Below the pieces are notes generated by a model. It did no database searches. It was not told the origin of the DNA and worked only from the letters and a program-made list of their open reading frames with translations. A DNA stretch of 64,000 nt, from contig NZ_AP018664.1 of assembly GCF_003967075.1 (NCBI RefSeq), positions 2,046,001 through 2,110,000 of the forward strand, read 5' to 3'. Made by a program: the position numbers and the translations under genes. The DNA is from Sphingobium amiense. GTDB taxonomy: Bacteria; Pseudomonadota; Alphaproteobacteria; Sphingomonadales; Sphingomonadaceae. How positions within the stretch are numbered: the first letter of the stretch is position 1; every line of letters starts with the position of its first letter. Below, in pieces: positions 27,798-35,994 of the stretch.

Positions 27798-29021
27798 ATG
27801 AGCCGGATTGCCATCGTCAACGGGCTGCTGGCCGATCCGGCGGGCGATTCCCCCGCACCCGGCACCGTGCTTATCGAGGGCGATCGGATCGTCGCGGCGG
27901 GCGCTGTTACGGTTCCGGGCGATGCAGAGCGGATCGACGCGCACGGACAGGTTGTCGCGCCGGGGCTTGTCGACCTTGGCGTCTTCGCAACGGACAAGCC
28001 CGCTTTCCATTTCGGCGGCATCACGCGCGCGGCGCTGATGCCCGACCAGCGCGCGCCGCTCGATGAAGTCGGCCTGATCCGGCAGGCGACGCGGGCTGGC
28101 AAGCCTGACTTCTGGGTGCATCCCATCGCGGCGGCGACGCGCGGCCTTGCGGGCGTGGAGATGGCCGAGATCGGCCTGATGCAACGGGCGGGCGCGAAAG
28201 CGGTGGCCACGGGCCGCCAGTGGATCGCGGATTCGGGCGTCATGCTGCGCATCCTGTCCTATGCCCACGGCCTTGGCCTCACCGTCATCGCCCATGCCGA
28301 GGATGCGGGCCTGACGGCGAAGGCGGTGGCGACGAGCGGAGAGACGGCGACGCGGCTCGGCCTGCCGCACGCCCCGGCCTGCGCCGAAGCGATGGCGATT
28401 GCGCGCGATCTGATGCTGGTGCGTCAGACCGGTGCGGCAATCCATTTCCGGCTGGTGACGACAAGGGCGGGCTTCGACCTCATCCGCGCGGCGAAGGCGG
28501 AGGGGCTGAAGGTGACATGCGGGATCAGCCCGGCCTATCTGTTCCTGAACGATCAGGCGATGACCGATTTCCGCACCTTCGCCCGCCTCTCCCCGCCGCT
28601 GCGGCATGAGGATGACCGGCAGGCGAGCCTGCGCGCGGTGGCGGACGGGACGGTCGATGTCATCACCTCCAGCCACGATCCGCGCGGGCCGGAGGACAAG
28701 CGTTTGCCCTTCGCCGACGCCGCGCCGGGCATGGCGGGGGCGGAGACCTTGCTGGCGCTGTCGCTCAATCTGGTGCGCGAGGGGTTGGTGTCGATGGGGC
28801 GGCTGATGGCGCTGCTCGCCGCGAACCCCGCGCGCATTCTGGGTGTCGACGCGGGCAGCTTCGCGCCCGGTAGCGCCGCCGACCTGATCTTCGTCGATCC
28901 CGACGCGCCGTGGATCGTCGACAGCGCGAAGATGGCGGCGGCCGCGGGCAACACGCCGTTCGACCGGCTGCCGGTGCAGGGTCGTGCACGGCGGATCATG
29001 AAGGGCGGCATGTTCCTCTAA
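27798..29021 (+). CDS. Dihydroorotase-like protein, probably non-catalytic (PyrC'/PyrX type)
   Basis: The 407 residues have the amidohydrolase fold of dihydroorotase. The metal-binding HxH that should follow PGLVDL is replaced (VDLGVFATDKP). The usual D-H-A-P-H motif near the C-terminus reads SSHDPRGPEDK. Loss of these ligands predicts an inactive enzyme. Inactive dihydroorotase homologues next to pyrB are known in pseudomonads, where they are required to assemble active aspartate carbamoyltransferase. A true pyrC would have to be elsewhere. The ATG at 27798 is chosen; another at 27756 overlaps pyrB. Confidence 0.85.
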   Translation: MSRIAIVNGLLADPAGDSPAPGTVLIEGDRIVAAGAVTVPGDAERIDAHGQVVAPGLVDLGVFATDKPAFHFGGITRAALMPDQRAPLDEVGLIRQATRAGKPDFWVHPIAAATRGLAGVEMAEIGLMQRAGAKAVATGRQWIADSGVMLRILSYAHGLGLTVIAHAEDAGLTAKAVATSGETATRLGLPHAPACAEAMAIARDLMLVRQTGAAIHFRLVTTRAGFDLIRAAKAEGLKVTCGISPAYLFLNDQAMTDFRTFARLSPPLRHEDDRQASLRAVADGTVDVITSSHDPRGPEDKRLPFADAAPGMAGAETLLALSLNLVREGLVSMGRLMALLAANPARILGVDAGSFAPGSAADLIFVDPDAPWIVDSAKMAAAAGNTPFDRLPVQGRARRIMKGGMFL

Positions 29022-29105
29022 GGCGGGGCGCTGGCGGCCCGCCGGAAACTTTCGGAACATCCTTTCCGCTTTGCGCGCTTGTTCCCTCGCAGCAAGGGGA
29101 TAGCG

Positions 29106-30017
29106 ATGACGGAACGGGTAGCGCAGCAGGTCCATGCGGAGGCGCCATGGCAGATACCGGCGCGTGGCTGGTGGGAAGTGCTGAAGCGCGTCTATGCGAA
29201 GAAGAGCGCAAACCATCTGAGCCTGCTGGCGGCGGGCGTCGCCTATTATGCCTTCCTGTCGATTGCGCCGTTGCTGGCCGCCGTGGTGCTGACCTATGGC
29301 CTGATCGGCGATCCCGCGCTGGTGGCGGAACATGTCCGCTCCATCATCACGGTGGTGCCGCGCGAGGCGGCGAAACTGATCTTCGATCAGTTGATGGCCG
29401 TGGTGACGACCGCGAAGCCCGCCATCGGATTTGGCCTGCTCCTGTCCTTCCTGCTCGCCATCTATGGCGCGACGCGCGCTTCGTCCGCGACGATGGAGGC
29501 GCTCAATATCGTTTATGAGGAGAAGGAGGCGCGCTCGATGCTGTCCTTCTATCGCGTGTCCATCGGCATCACCTTTTCCGCCGTTCTGGTGGTGGTCGTG
29601 GGCGTGCTGGCGGCGTCGGTGCTGGGTTTCCTCCAGTCTTTCGTCGATGGCTGGGGTCCGGTCGCGATCTTCTTCGTGAAGGCGCTGACATGGATCGCGG
29701 CGGGCCTGTTCGCCAGCCTCATCTTCGCGCTCATCTATCGATTCGGGCCGCACCGCCGCCGGGCGCGTTGGCAGTGGCTGACGGCGGGATCGGTCGTCGC
29801 GACACTGTTCTGGCTGCTGGCGACGCTGGGCGTTTCCTTCTATGTTTCGCGCTTCGGCAATTATAACGAGACCTACGGGTCGCTGGGCGCGGTCGTGGTG
29901 CTGCAACTGTGGCTCTATGTGTCCGCTTTCGTGGTCCTGCTGGGCGCGCAGCTCAACCAGGAAGCCGAGCGCCAGACCAGCGCGGACACGCAGGTCGAGG
30001 AGCCGAAAGCGGCCTGA
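29106..30017 (+). CDS. YihY/virulence factor BrkB family membrane protein
   Basis: This 303-residue integral membrane protein has about six transmembrane segments and the family's characteristic motifs: HLSLLAAGVAYYAFLSIAPLLAA, ATRASSATMEALNIVYEE, and GSVVATLFWLLATLGVSFYV with FGNYNETYGSLGAVVVLQLWLY. The start at 29106 has AAGGGGA upstream. The biological function of the family is unsettled; older annotation as ribonuclease BN is wrong. Confidence 0.9.
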   Translation: MTERVAQQVHAEAPWQIPARGWWEVLKRVYAKKSANHLSLLAAGVAYYAFLSIAPLLAAVVLTYGLIGDPALVAEHVRSIITVVPREAAKLIFDQLMAVVTTAKPAIGFGLLLSFLLAIYGATRASSATMEALNIVYEEKEARSMLSFYRVSIGITFSAVLVVVVGVLAASVLGFLQSFVDGWGPVAIFFVKALTWIAAGLFASLIFALIYRFGPHRRRARWQWLTAGSVVATLFWLLATLGVSFYVSRFGNYNETYGSLGAVVVLQLWLYVSAFVVLLGAQLNQEAERQTSADTQVEEPKAA

Positions 30018-30096
30018 TCCCGAGCGCCATAATGGCGCTTGCCCTGCCGACACGCCCACGCTAAAGCGCCCTCCTTCGCTGGCTCGCCGCCAGTGC

Positions 30097-30172
30097 AGGA
30101 GTGTAGCTCAGTTGGTAGAGCGTCGGTCTCCAAAACCGAATGCCGGGGGTTCGAGTCCCTCCACTCCTGCCA
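30097..30172 (+). tRNA. tRNA-Trp (anticodon CCA)
   Basis: It is a 76-base cloverleaf: acceptor AGGAGTG/CACTCCT, D-arm GCTCAGTTGGTAGAGC, anticodon loop CTCCAAA with anticodon CCA, T-loop GGTTCGAGTCC, encoded 3' CCA. It sits directly upstream of secE-nusG, a common bacterial arrangement. Confidence 0.96.
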
Positions 30173-30343
30173 GTCGGCAGCCTGCGCGCCCTTGAAAATT
30201 CATGGGTTCGCAGGTAAGTGCGCCAGCGAAAGATGGTCGCGGAGCAGATCGGCCGCACCCCCGGACGCCAAAACAGGGCGGGATCGGGAGGGCGGACTGT
30301 TGCTCCGCGATCGGTGTTTGTGTGGAAGGCAAGAAGGCGGACG

Positions 30344-30550
30344 ATGGCGAAGGTAACCCCCGGCGAATTCGTCAATCAGGTGCAGACCGAAGCGAAGAAG
30401 ATCGTATGGCCCACCGGCCGCGAAACGGTGATGACCGGCGTGATGGTGGTGCTGATGACGTCGCTGCTGGGCATGTTCTTCTTCGGCATCGACACCTTCT
30501 TCGGCGCGATCGTCCAGTGGCTGCTCAGCCTGGCGTCGGGCCGGGCTTGA
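30344..30550 (+). CDS. secE: Preprotein translocase subunit SecE
   Basis: This 68-residue minimal SecE has an amphipathic start (QVQTEAKKIVWPTGRETVMT, with the conserved K-W-P) and one C-terminal transmembrane helix. It clamps the SecY channel in the inner membrane. GAAGG precedes the ATG. It is followed by nusG after 27 bases. Confidence 0.95.
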   Translation: MAKVTPGEFVNQVQTEAKKIVWPTGRETVMTGVMVVLMTSLLGMFFFGIDTFFGAIVQWLLSLASGRA

Positions 30551-30577
30551 GCGAAGACGGGAGTTTGAGACTGTAAC

Positions 30578-31114
30578 ATGGCGCGCTGGTACATCATCCA
30601 CGCCTATTCGGGCTTCGAAAGCAAGGTCAAGGAGTCCATCCTGGCCGAAGCCGAGCGCATGGGCCTGTCGCAGCTCGTCGAGCAGGTCGAAGTGCCGACA
30701 GAGACCGTGACCGAAGTGAAGCGTGGCAAGAAGGTTCAGGTCGAACGCAAGTTCATGCCGGGCTATGTCCTCGCCAAGCTGGCGATGAACGATGACATTT
30801 ACCACCTCGTCAAGAACACGCCCAAGGTTACGGGCTTCCTCGGCTCGTCCGGCAAGCCGCAGGCGATCAGCGAGAGCGAAGCCGCCCGCTATTTCGGCGC
30901 GCAGAAGGAAGCCGAGGCCGCGCCCAAGCACAAGATCAGCGTCGATTACGAAATCGGCGACAGCGTCAAGGTGCTGGACGGTCCCTTCGCCAGCTTCAAC
31001 GGCGTGGTCGAGGAACTGGATTTCGAAAAGAACCGGGTCAAGGTGTCGGTGTCGATCTTCGGCCGCGCCACCCCGGTCGAACTGGATTTCGAACAGGTCG
31101 AACTGTCGAAATAA
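30578..31114 (+). CDS. nusG: Transcription termination/antitermination factor NusG
   Basis: The 178 residues start WYIIHAYSGFESKVKESI (NGN domain, with the RNA-polymerase-binding face). They include the stretch PGYVLAKLAMND and end in a KOW domain (GDSVKVLDGPFASFNGVVEELD) that contacts Rho or ribosomal protein S10. It is slightly extended by a charged insertion around residues 108-122, as is common in alphaproteobacteria. Confidence 0.97.
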   Translation: MARWYIIHAYSGFESKVKESILAEAERMGLSQLVEQVEVPTETVTEVKRGKKVQVERKFMPGYVLAKLAMNDDIYHLVKNTPKVTGFLGSSGKPQAISESEAARYFGAQKEAEAAPKHKISVDYEIGDSVKVLDGPFASFNGVVEELDFEKNRVKVSVSIFGRATPVELDFEQVELSK

Positions 31115-31228
31115 GGAATTTCCGGGCAACCGGGGATATGCGCGGGAGAAGGACTTGTCCTTCGTCTGGACCGCTAAACTTGAACCGGACGCGTCGCCAG
31201 CGGCGGGTCCAGCAACAGAGTGAGACAC

Positions 31229-31660
31229 ATGGCCAAGAAGATTACCGGCTATATCAAGCTTCAGGTGCCAGCCGGCGCCGCCAACCCCTCCCCGCCGATC
31301 GGCCCTGCCCTGGGTCAGCGCGGCGTCAACATCATGGAATTCTGCAAGGCGTTCAACGCCTCGACGGAAAAGATGGAAAAGGGCACGCCGCTGCCGACCG
31401 TCATCACCGTCTATGCGGATCGCTCCTTCACCTTCATCACGAAGATGCCGCCTGCCACCTACCTCATCAAGAAAGCCGCGAACCTGAAGTCGGGTTCGAA
31501 GGAGCCGGGCAAGATCAGCGGTGGCAAGATCAAGCGTTCGCAGCTTGCCGAGATCGCGCAGACCAAGATGCCCGACCTCAACGCCAACGACATCGAAGCG
31601 GCGACGAAGATCATTGAAGGCTCCGCCCGCGCGATGGGCCTCGAAGTGGTGGAGGGCTAA
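31229..31660 (+). CDS. rplK: 50S ribosomal protein L11
   Basis: The 143 residues match L11, with the N-terminal proline-rich thiostrepton-region motif ([26 protein letters not shown]) and the rRNA-binding C-terminal domain. It is needed for GTPase-centre function. It lies 115 bases after nusG and four before rplA. Confidence 0.98.
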   Translation: MAKKITGYIKLQVPAGAANPSPPIGPALGQRGVNIMEFCKAFNASTEKMEKGTPLPTVITVYADRSFTFITKMPPATYLIKKAANLKSGSKEPGKISGGKIKRSQLAEIAQTKMPDLNANDIEAATKIIEGSARAMGLEVVEG

Positions 31661-31664
31661 GAAC

Positions 31665-32363
31665 ATGGCAAAGCTGACGAAGAAGGCGAAAGCCCTGGCC
31701 GCTGCGGTCGACCGCGAAAAGCTGCACGGCGTTGACGAGGCTCTGGGCCTCATCAAGACCCACGCCACCGCCAAGTTCGACGAAAGCGTCGAAATCGCGA
31801 TCAACCTCGGCGTCGATCCGCGTCACGCCGACCAGATGGTCCGCGGCGTCGTGACCCTGCCCGCAGGCACCGGCAAGGACGTGCGCGTCGCTGTGTTCGC
31901 CCGTGGAGACAAGGCTGAAGCGGCCACCGCCGCCGGCGCCGACATCGTGGGTGCGGAAGACCTGCTCGATTCGATCCAGGCCGGCAACATCGACTTCCAG
32001 CGCGTGATCGCCACCCCCGACATGATGGGTCTGGTGGGTCGTCTGGGCAAGGTGCTCGGCCCCAAGGGTCTGATGCCGAACCCGAAGCTGGGCACCGTGA
32101 CGCCGAACGTCGCCGAAGCCGTGAAGGCCGCCAAGGGCGGTCAGATCGAATTCCGCGTCGAAAAGGCCGGCATCATCCACGCCGGTCTCGGCAAGGCGAG
32201 CTTCCCGGCCGAAGACCTGCGCAAGAATTTTGACGCCTTCGTCGATGCGATCGTCAAGGCGAAGCCGTCGGGTTCGAAGGGCAAATATGTCCGCAAGATC
32301 GCCCTGTCCTCCTCGATGGGCCCGGGCGTGAAGGTCGATGTGGCGGAAGTCGCTTCCGTCTGA
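31665..32363 (+). CDS. rplA: 50S ribosomal protein L1
   Basis: The 232 residues carry the L1 signature ([21 protein letters not shown] and [19 protein letters not shown]). L1 forms the mobile stalk near the E site and, in other bacteria, represses the L11-L1 operon by binding its leader. The operon ends here with a strong terminator instead of continuing to rplJ-rplL. Confidence 0.98.
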   Translation: MAKLTKKAKALAAAVDREKLHGVDEALGLIKTHATAKFDESVEIAINLGVDPRHADQMVRGVVTLPAGTGKDVRVAVFARGDKAEAATAAGADIVGAEDLLDSIQAGNIDFQRVIATPDMMGLVGRLGKVLGPKGLMPNPKLGTVTPNVAEAVKAAKGGQIEFRVEKAGIIHAGLGKASFPAEDLRKNFDAFVDAIVKAKPSGSKGKYVRKIALSSSMGPGVKVDVAEVASV

Positions 32364-32387
32364 GCGGCTGACGATAACCGATAAAGG

Positions 32388-32420
32388 GGCCGCCTTCCCT
32401 CCTTGCGGGGGAAGGCGGCC
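32388..32420 (+). terminator. Intrinsic terminator of the secE-nusG-rplKA operon
   Basis: A perfect 12-bp stem, GGCCGCCTTCCC with GGGAAGGCGGCC and a 9-base loop, is followed by TTCTTATTTT, 24 bases downstream of rplA. Confidence 0.92.
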
Positions 32421-32440
32421 TTCTTATTTTCAAATTTCAT

Positions 32441-32559
32441 CCTCCCCTCGCAGGGGAGGTGGCAGGGTGAAGCCCTGACGGAGGGGCGTCCTGCTATCGA
32501 GAGGGGACCCCCCTCCACCACCAGCTTCGCTGGCGGTCCCCCTCCCCTTACAGGGGAGG
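32441..32559. repeat. 119-bp intergenic palindromic repeat element
   Basis: Both ends are the same hairpin: CCTCCCCT, three bases, AGGGGAGG (32441-32459 and 32541-32559). In between lies a third hairpin (CCAGC-TTC-GCTGG, 32521-32533) and stretches of G and C runs. This structure is that of a miniature interspersed palindromic repeat. Similar CCTCCCC/GGGGAGG units are known to be scattered in sphingomonad intergenic DNA, but I could not check copy number. No second copy is in this window. Confidence 0.65.
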
Positions 32560-32674
32560 ATTTTGGAACCGAAGGACTGACCTTCCTTCGGGCTTCCGAT
32601 CCCCGGAAGTATGAAAAGGTCTCCTGTATCCGTCGGCATATGGCGGGTCGCTTTTACCGATGGAAAACAAGAAT

Positions 32675-34405
32675 ATGGCATTCGATACTCTCCCCCCTCT
32701 CCTGTCGCAGGCGCTCGTCGCCAAGGGCTATGAGACGCTGACCCCCGTCCAGTCCGAAGTGACGCAGGAGGACGCGGTTGGCCGCGATCTGGTCGTGTCC
32801 GCGCAGACCGGGTCGGGGAAAACCGTCGCCTTCGGCCTTGCGATGGCGGGCGAGCTGCTCGGGGCAGGCGACAGCCTGCCCCCGCCGCGTCAGCCGCTGG
32901 CGCTGGTGATCGCGCCCACCCGCGAACTGGCGTTGCAGGTGAGCCGCGAGCTGGAATGGCTCTATGGCGCGGCGCGCGCGCGCATCGCGACCTGCGTCGG
33001 CGGCATGGACGCCGCGAAGGAGCGCCGCAACCTCGGCCACGGGACGCACATCGTGGTCGGCACGCCGGGCCGCCTGCGCGACCATCTGGAGCGCGGGGCG
33101 CTCGACCTGTCGGCGATACGCACCGTGGTGCTGGATGAAGCGGACGAGATGCTCGACATGGGCTTCCGCGAGGATCTGGAGGGCATTCTCGATAGCGCGC
33201 CGGAGGGCCGGCGCACCCTGCTCTTCTCCGCGACCATGCCCAAGCCCATCGTGGCGCTGGCCCGGCGCTATCAGAAAGACGCGCTGCGCATTTCGACCGT
33301 CTCCGAAGAGCGCGGCCATGGCGACATCAGCTATCAGGCGCTGACCGTCGCGCCATCCGACATTGAAAATGCGGTGGTCAACCTGCTGCGCTATCATGAA
33401 GCGGAGACGGCGATCCTGTTCTGCGCCACGCGCGACAATGTGCGGCACCTGCACGCCAGCCTCACCGAGCGCGGCTTCGCCGTGGTGGCGCTGTCGGGCG
33501 AGCATAGCCAGAATGAGCGCAACCATGCGCTTCAGGCGCTCCGCGACAAGAGAGCGCGGGTGTGCGTGGCGACGGACGTGGCGGCGCGCGGCATCGACCT
33601 TCCCTCGCTGTCGCTGGTCGTTCATGTCGAGCTGCCCCGCGACGCCGAAACGATGCAGCATCGCTCCGGCCGCACCGGCCGCGCGGGCAAGAAGGGAACG
33701 GCGGTGCTGATCGTCCCCTACCCCCGCCGCCGCCGCGTCGAATCCATGCTGCGCGGTGCGAAGATCCCGGTCGAATGGGGCACCCCGCCGAGCAGGGAAG
33801 CCATCTTGGAACAGGACAATGCGCGGCTGCGCGCCAGCCTGATGGAACGGGCGGAACTGGACGAGGCGGACTGGGCGCTGGGCGCGGAACTGCTCGCCGA
33901 AAAGAGCGCCAAGGAAATCGCCGCGATGCTGGTCAAGAGCGCCCGCGCGGCTCTCCCCGCGCCCGAGGAACTGCTCGACGGCAGCGAAGCGCCTGTGCGT
34001 AATGACGGGCCGCGTCCGGGGTTCGAGGACACCCAGTGGTTCCGCATGGACATTGGCCGCCGCCAGAACGCCGACCCGCGCTGGATACTGCCGCTGATCT
34101 GCCGTCGCGGCCATGTGTCGCGGCAGGAAATCGGCGCGATCCGCATCGCCGCCAACGAGACGATGTTCGAAATCCCCAAGGCCATCGCCAGCCGCTTCAT
34201 CGCGGCGGTCAAACGCACGGGGCAGGCCAGCGACGAAGGCGCGGACGTGGCGTTTGAACCCGTCGATGGCGCACCGCGCGAGCAGGCGCGGGAGAACCGG
34301 CGTCAGGGTGGCCGCCCGAACGACCGCGGCCCGCGTCCCGGCAACTACGCCCCCCGCCCCTTCAAGGGCGGCGGCGGACGCAAGGGGCCGCCGCGCGGCC
34401 GCTGA
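32675..34405 (+). CDS. DEAD-box ATP-dependent RNA helicase
   Basis: The protein is about 576 residues with the full set of motifs: Q motif (GYETLTPVQ), I (AQTGSGKT), Ia (PTRELAL), II (LDEADEML), III (SATMP), then IV-VI including VATDVAARGIDLPSL and HRSGRTGRAGKKG. A C-terminal DbpA-like RNA-binding domain follows (WFRMDIGRRQNADPRWILPLICRRG), plus an Arg/Gly-rich tail. It probably acts in ribosome assembly or cold response. ATG 32675 is chosen; another ATG lies 15 bases earlier. Confidence 0.93.
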   Translation: MAFDTLPPLLSQALVAKGYETLTPVQSEVTQEDAVGRDLVVSAQTGSGKTVAFGLAMAGELLGAGDSLPPPRQPLALVIAPTRELALQVSRELEWLYGAARARIATCVGGMDAAKERRNLGHGTHIVVGTPGRLRDHLERGALDLSAIRTVVLDEADEMLDMGFREDLEGILDSAPEGRRTLLFSATMPKPIVALARRYQKDALRISTVSEERGHGDISYQALTVAPSDIENAVVNLLRYHEAETAILFCATRDNVRHLHASLTERGFAVVALSGEHSQNERNHALQALRDKRARVCVATDVAARGIDLPSLSLVVHVELPRDAETMQHRSGRTGRAGKKGTAVLIVPYPRRRRVESMLRGAKIPVEWGTPPSREAILEQDNARLRASLMERAELDEADWALGAELLAEKSAKEIAAMLVKSARAALPAPEELLDGSEAPVRNDGPRPGFEDTQWFRMDIGRRQNADPRWILPLICRRGHVSRQEIGAIRIAANETMFEIPKAIASRFIAAVKRTGQASDEGADVAFEPVDGAPREQARENRRQGGRPNDRGPRPGNYAPRPFKGGGGRKGPPRGR

Positions 34406-34455
34406 CCTTTCGGACAGGCTGGCAGCGAAAGGGCCGCTCGTTCATTCCTGACGGA

Positions 34456-35994
34456 ATGCGCGACGGCCCTTTTCTCGTTCCGGTGCTGGGCGACCAGCTC
34501 AGCCATGATCTTGCCGCGCTGCGGGCGGTGGACAGGGACGATGCGGTCGTCCTGATGATGGAGGTCGCCGACGAAACCACCTATGTGAAACATCACAAGG
34601 CAAAGATCGCCTTCATCCTGTCGGCGATGCGCCACCATGCCGAGGCGCTCCGCGCCGAGGGATGGACGGTCGATTATGTGCGGCTGGACGATCCGGACAA
34701 TACAGGCTCCTTCACCGGCGAGGTCGCACGGGCGGTGAAGCGGCATCGGCCCCGCGCTATCCATGTGACCGAAGCGGGCGAATGGCGCGTCCGCGCGATG
34801 CTCGAAAGCTGGGCGGATCGCTTCTCCATTCCCGTCACCATCCATGAGGACGACCGTTTCCTCTGTTCCCATGCCGAGTTCGACACATGGGCGGCGGCGC
34901 GCAAGCAGATGCGGATGGAGTTTTTCTACCGCGACATGCGGCGCAGAACCGGGCTGCTGCTGGACCAGGATGGCCAGCCCGAGGGCGGACAGTGGAATTA
35001 CGACGCCGAGAACCGCAAACCCGCGCCGGGCCGCGACCTGCTGATGCCGCAGCCCATCCGCTTCCGGCCCGATGCCGTCACGGAAGAGGTGCTGGGAATC
35101 GTGGCGGAGCGGTTCGCCGACCATATCGGCAGTCTCGATAGCTTTCATTTCGCCACGACGCGCGAGGAAGCGCTGCGCCAGCAGAAGCGCTTCCTAGACG
35201 AGGCTCTGCCCCGCTTCGGGGACTATCAGGACGCGATGCTGACCGACGAACCGTTCCTCTGGCATTCGGTCCTGTCTCCCTACCTCAACGTGGGACTGCT
35301 CGATCCGCTGGCGCTGTGTCGAGAGGTGGAGACACGCTTTCGCGCGGGCAAGGTGCCGCTCAACTGTGCGGAGGGCTTCATCCGCCAGATCATCGGCTGG
35401 CGCGAATATGTGCGCGGCGTCTACTGGCACGAAGGACCGGATTACGGATCGCGCAACGCCCTCAATGCGACGCGCGACCTGCCCGGCTTTTACTGGACGG
35501 GCGAAACAGACATGCGCTGCATGGCGCAGGCCATCGGCCAGACCATAAGCCAGGCCTATGCGCATCATATCCAGCGGCTGATGATAACGGGCAATTTCGC
35601 GCTGATCGCCGGGATCGACCCGCGGCAGGTCCATGTCTGGTATCTGGAGGTGTATGCCGACGCCTATGAATGGGTGGAAATGCCCAATACCGTGGGCATG
35701 GCGCTGTTCGCCGATGGCGGCCTGCTGGGGTCGAAGCCCTATGCGGCGGGCGGCGCCTATATCAACCGGATGTCGGATTATTGCGGCCGATGCCGCTATG
35801 ACGTGAAGAAGCGGGTGGGCGAGGACGCCTGCCCCTTCAACGCGCTCTACTGGGATTTCATCGCCCGCAACGGGAAGAAGCTGGCGCGCAACCCGCGCAT
35901 GGCGATGCCCTATCGCAACTGGGCGAGGATGACGGACGAGGACCGCGCCGCCATCCGCGAACAGGCGGCGCGGTTCCTCTCATCGCTTGCCTAG
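34456..35994 (+). CDS. FeS-containing (6-4) photolyase / FeS-BCP cryptochrome-photolyase
   Basis: This 512-residue protein starts with the FeS-BCP N-terminal domain (LVPVLGDQLSHDLAAL). Four cysteines at 355, 443, 446 and 459 (DMRCMAQ, YCGRCRYD, DACPFN) have spacings of 88, 3 and 13 residues, identical to the [4Fe-4S] ligands of Agrobacterium PhrB (350, 438, 441, 454). The photolyase FAD region (QRLMITGNFALIAGIDPRQVHVWYLEVYADAYEWVEMPN) is intact. It should repair UV (6-4) photoproducts with light. Its 3' end overlaps the convergent antiporter gene by 15 bases. Confidence 0.94.
   Translation: MRDGPFLVPVLGDQLSHDLAALRAVDRDDAVVLMMEVADETTYVKHHKAKIAFILSAMRHHAEALRAEGWTVDYVRLDDPDNTGSFTGEVARAVKRHRPRAIHVTEAGEWRVRAMLESWADRFSIPVTIHEDDRFLCSHAEFDTWAAARKQMRMEFFYRDMRRRTGLLLDQDGQPEGGQWNYDAENRKPAPGRDLLMPQPIRFRPDAVTEEVLGIVAERFADHIGSLDSFHFATTREEALRQQKRFLDEALPRFGDYQDAMLTDEPFLWHSVLSPYLNVGLLDPLALCREVETRFRAGKVPLNCAEGFIRQIIGWREYVRGVYWHEGPDYGSRNALNATRDLPGFYWTGETDMRCMAQAIGQTISQAYAHHIQRLMITGNFALIAGIDPRQVHVWYLEVYADAYEWVEMPNTVGMALFADGGLLGSKPYAAGGAYINRMSDYCGRCRYDVKKRVGEDACPFNALYWDFIARNGKKLARNPRMAMPYRNWARMTDEDRAAIREQAARFLSSLA

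Noticed and set aside
27654..30059. Long minus-strand open frame antisense to pyrB, its partner and yihY
   Set aside because: High His/Arg content and absence of any motif are typical of the complement of GC-rich coding sequence; the plus-strand genes are clear.
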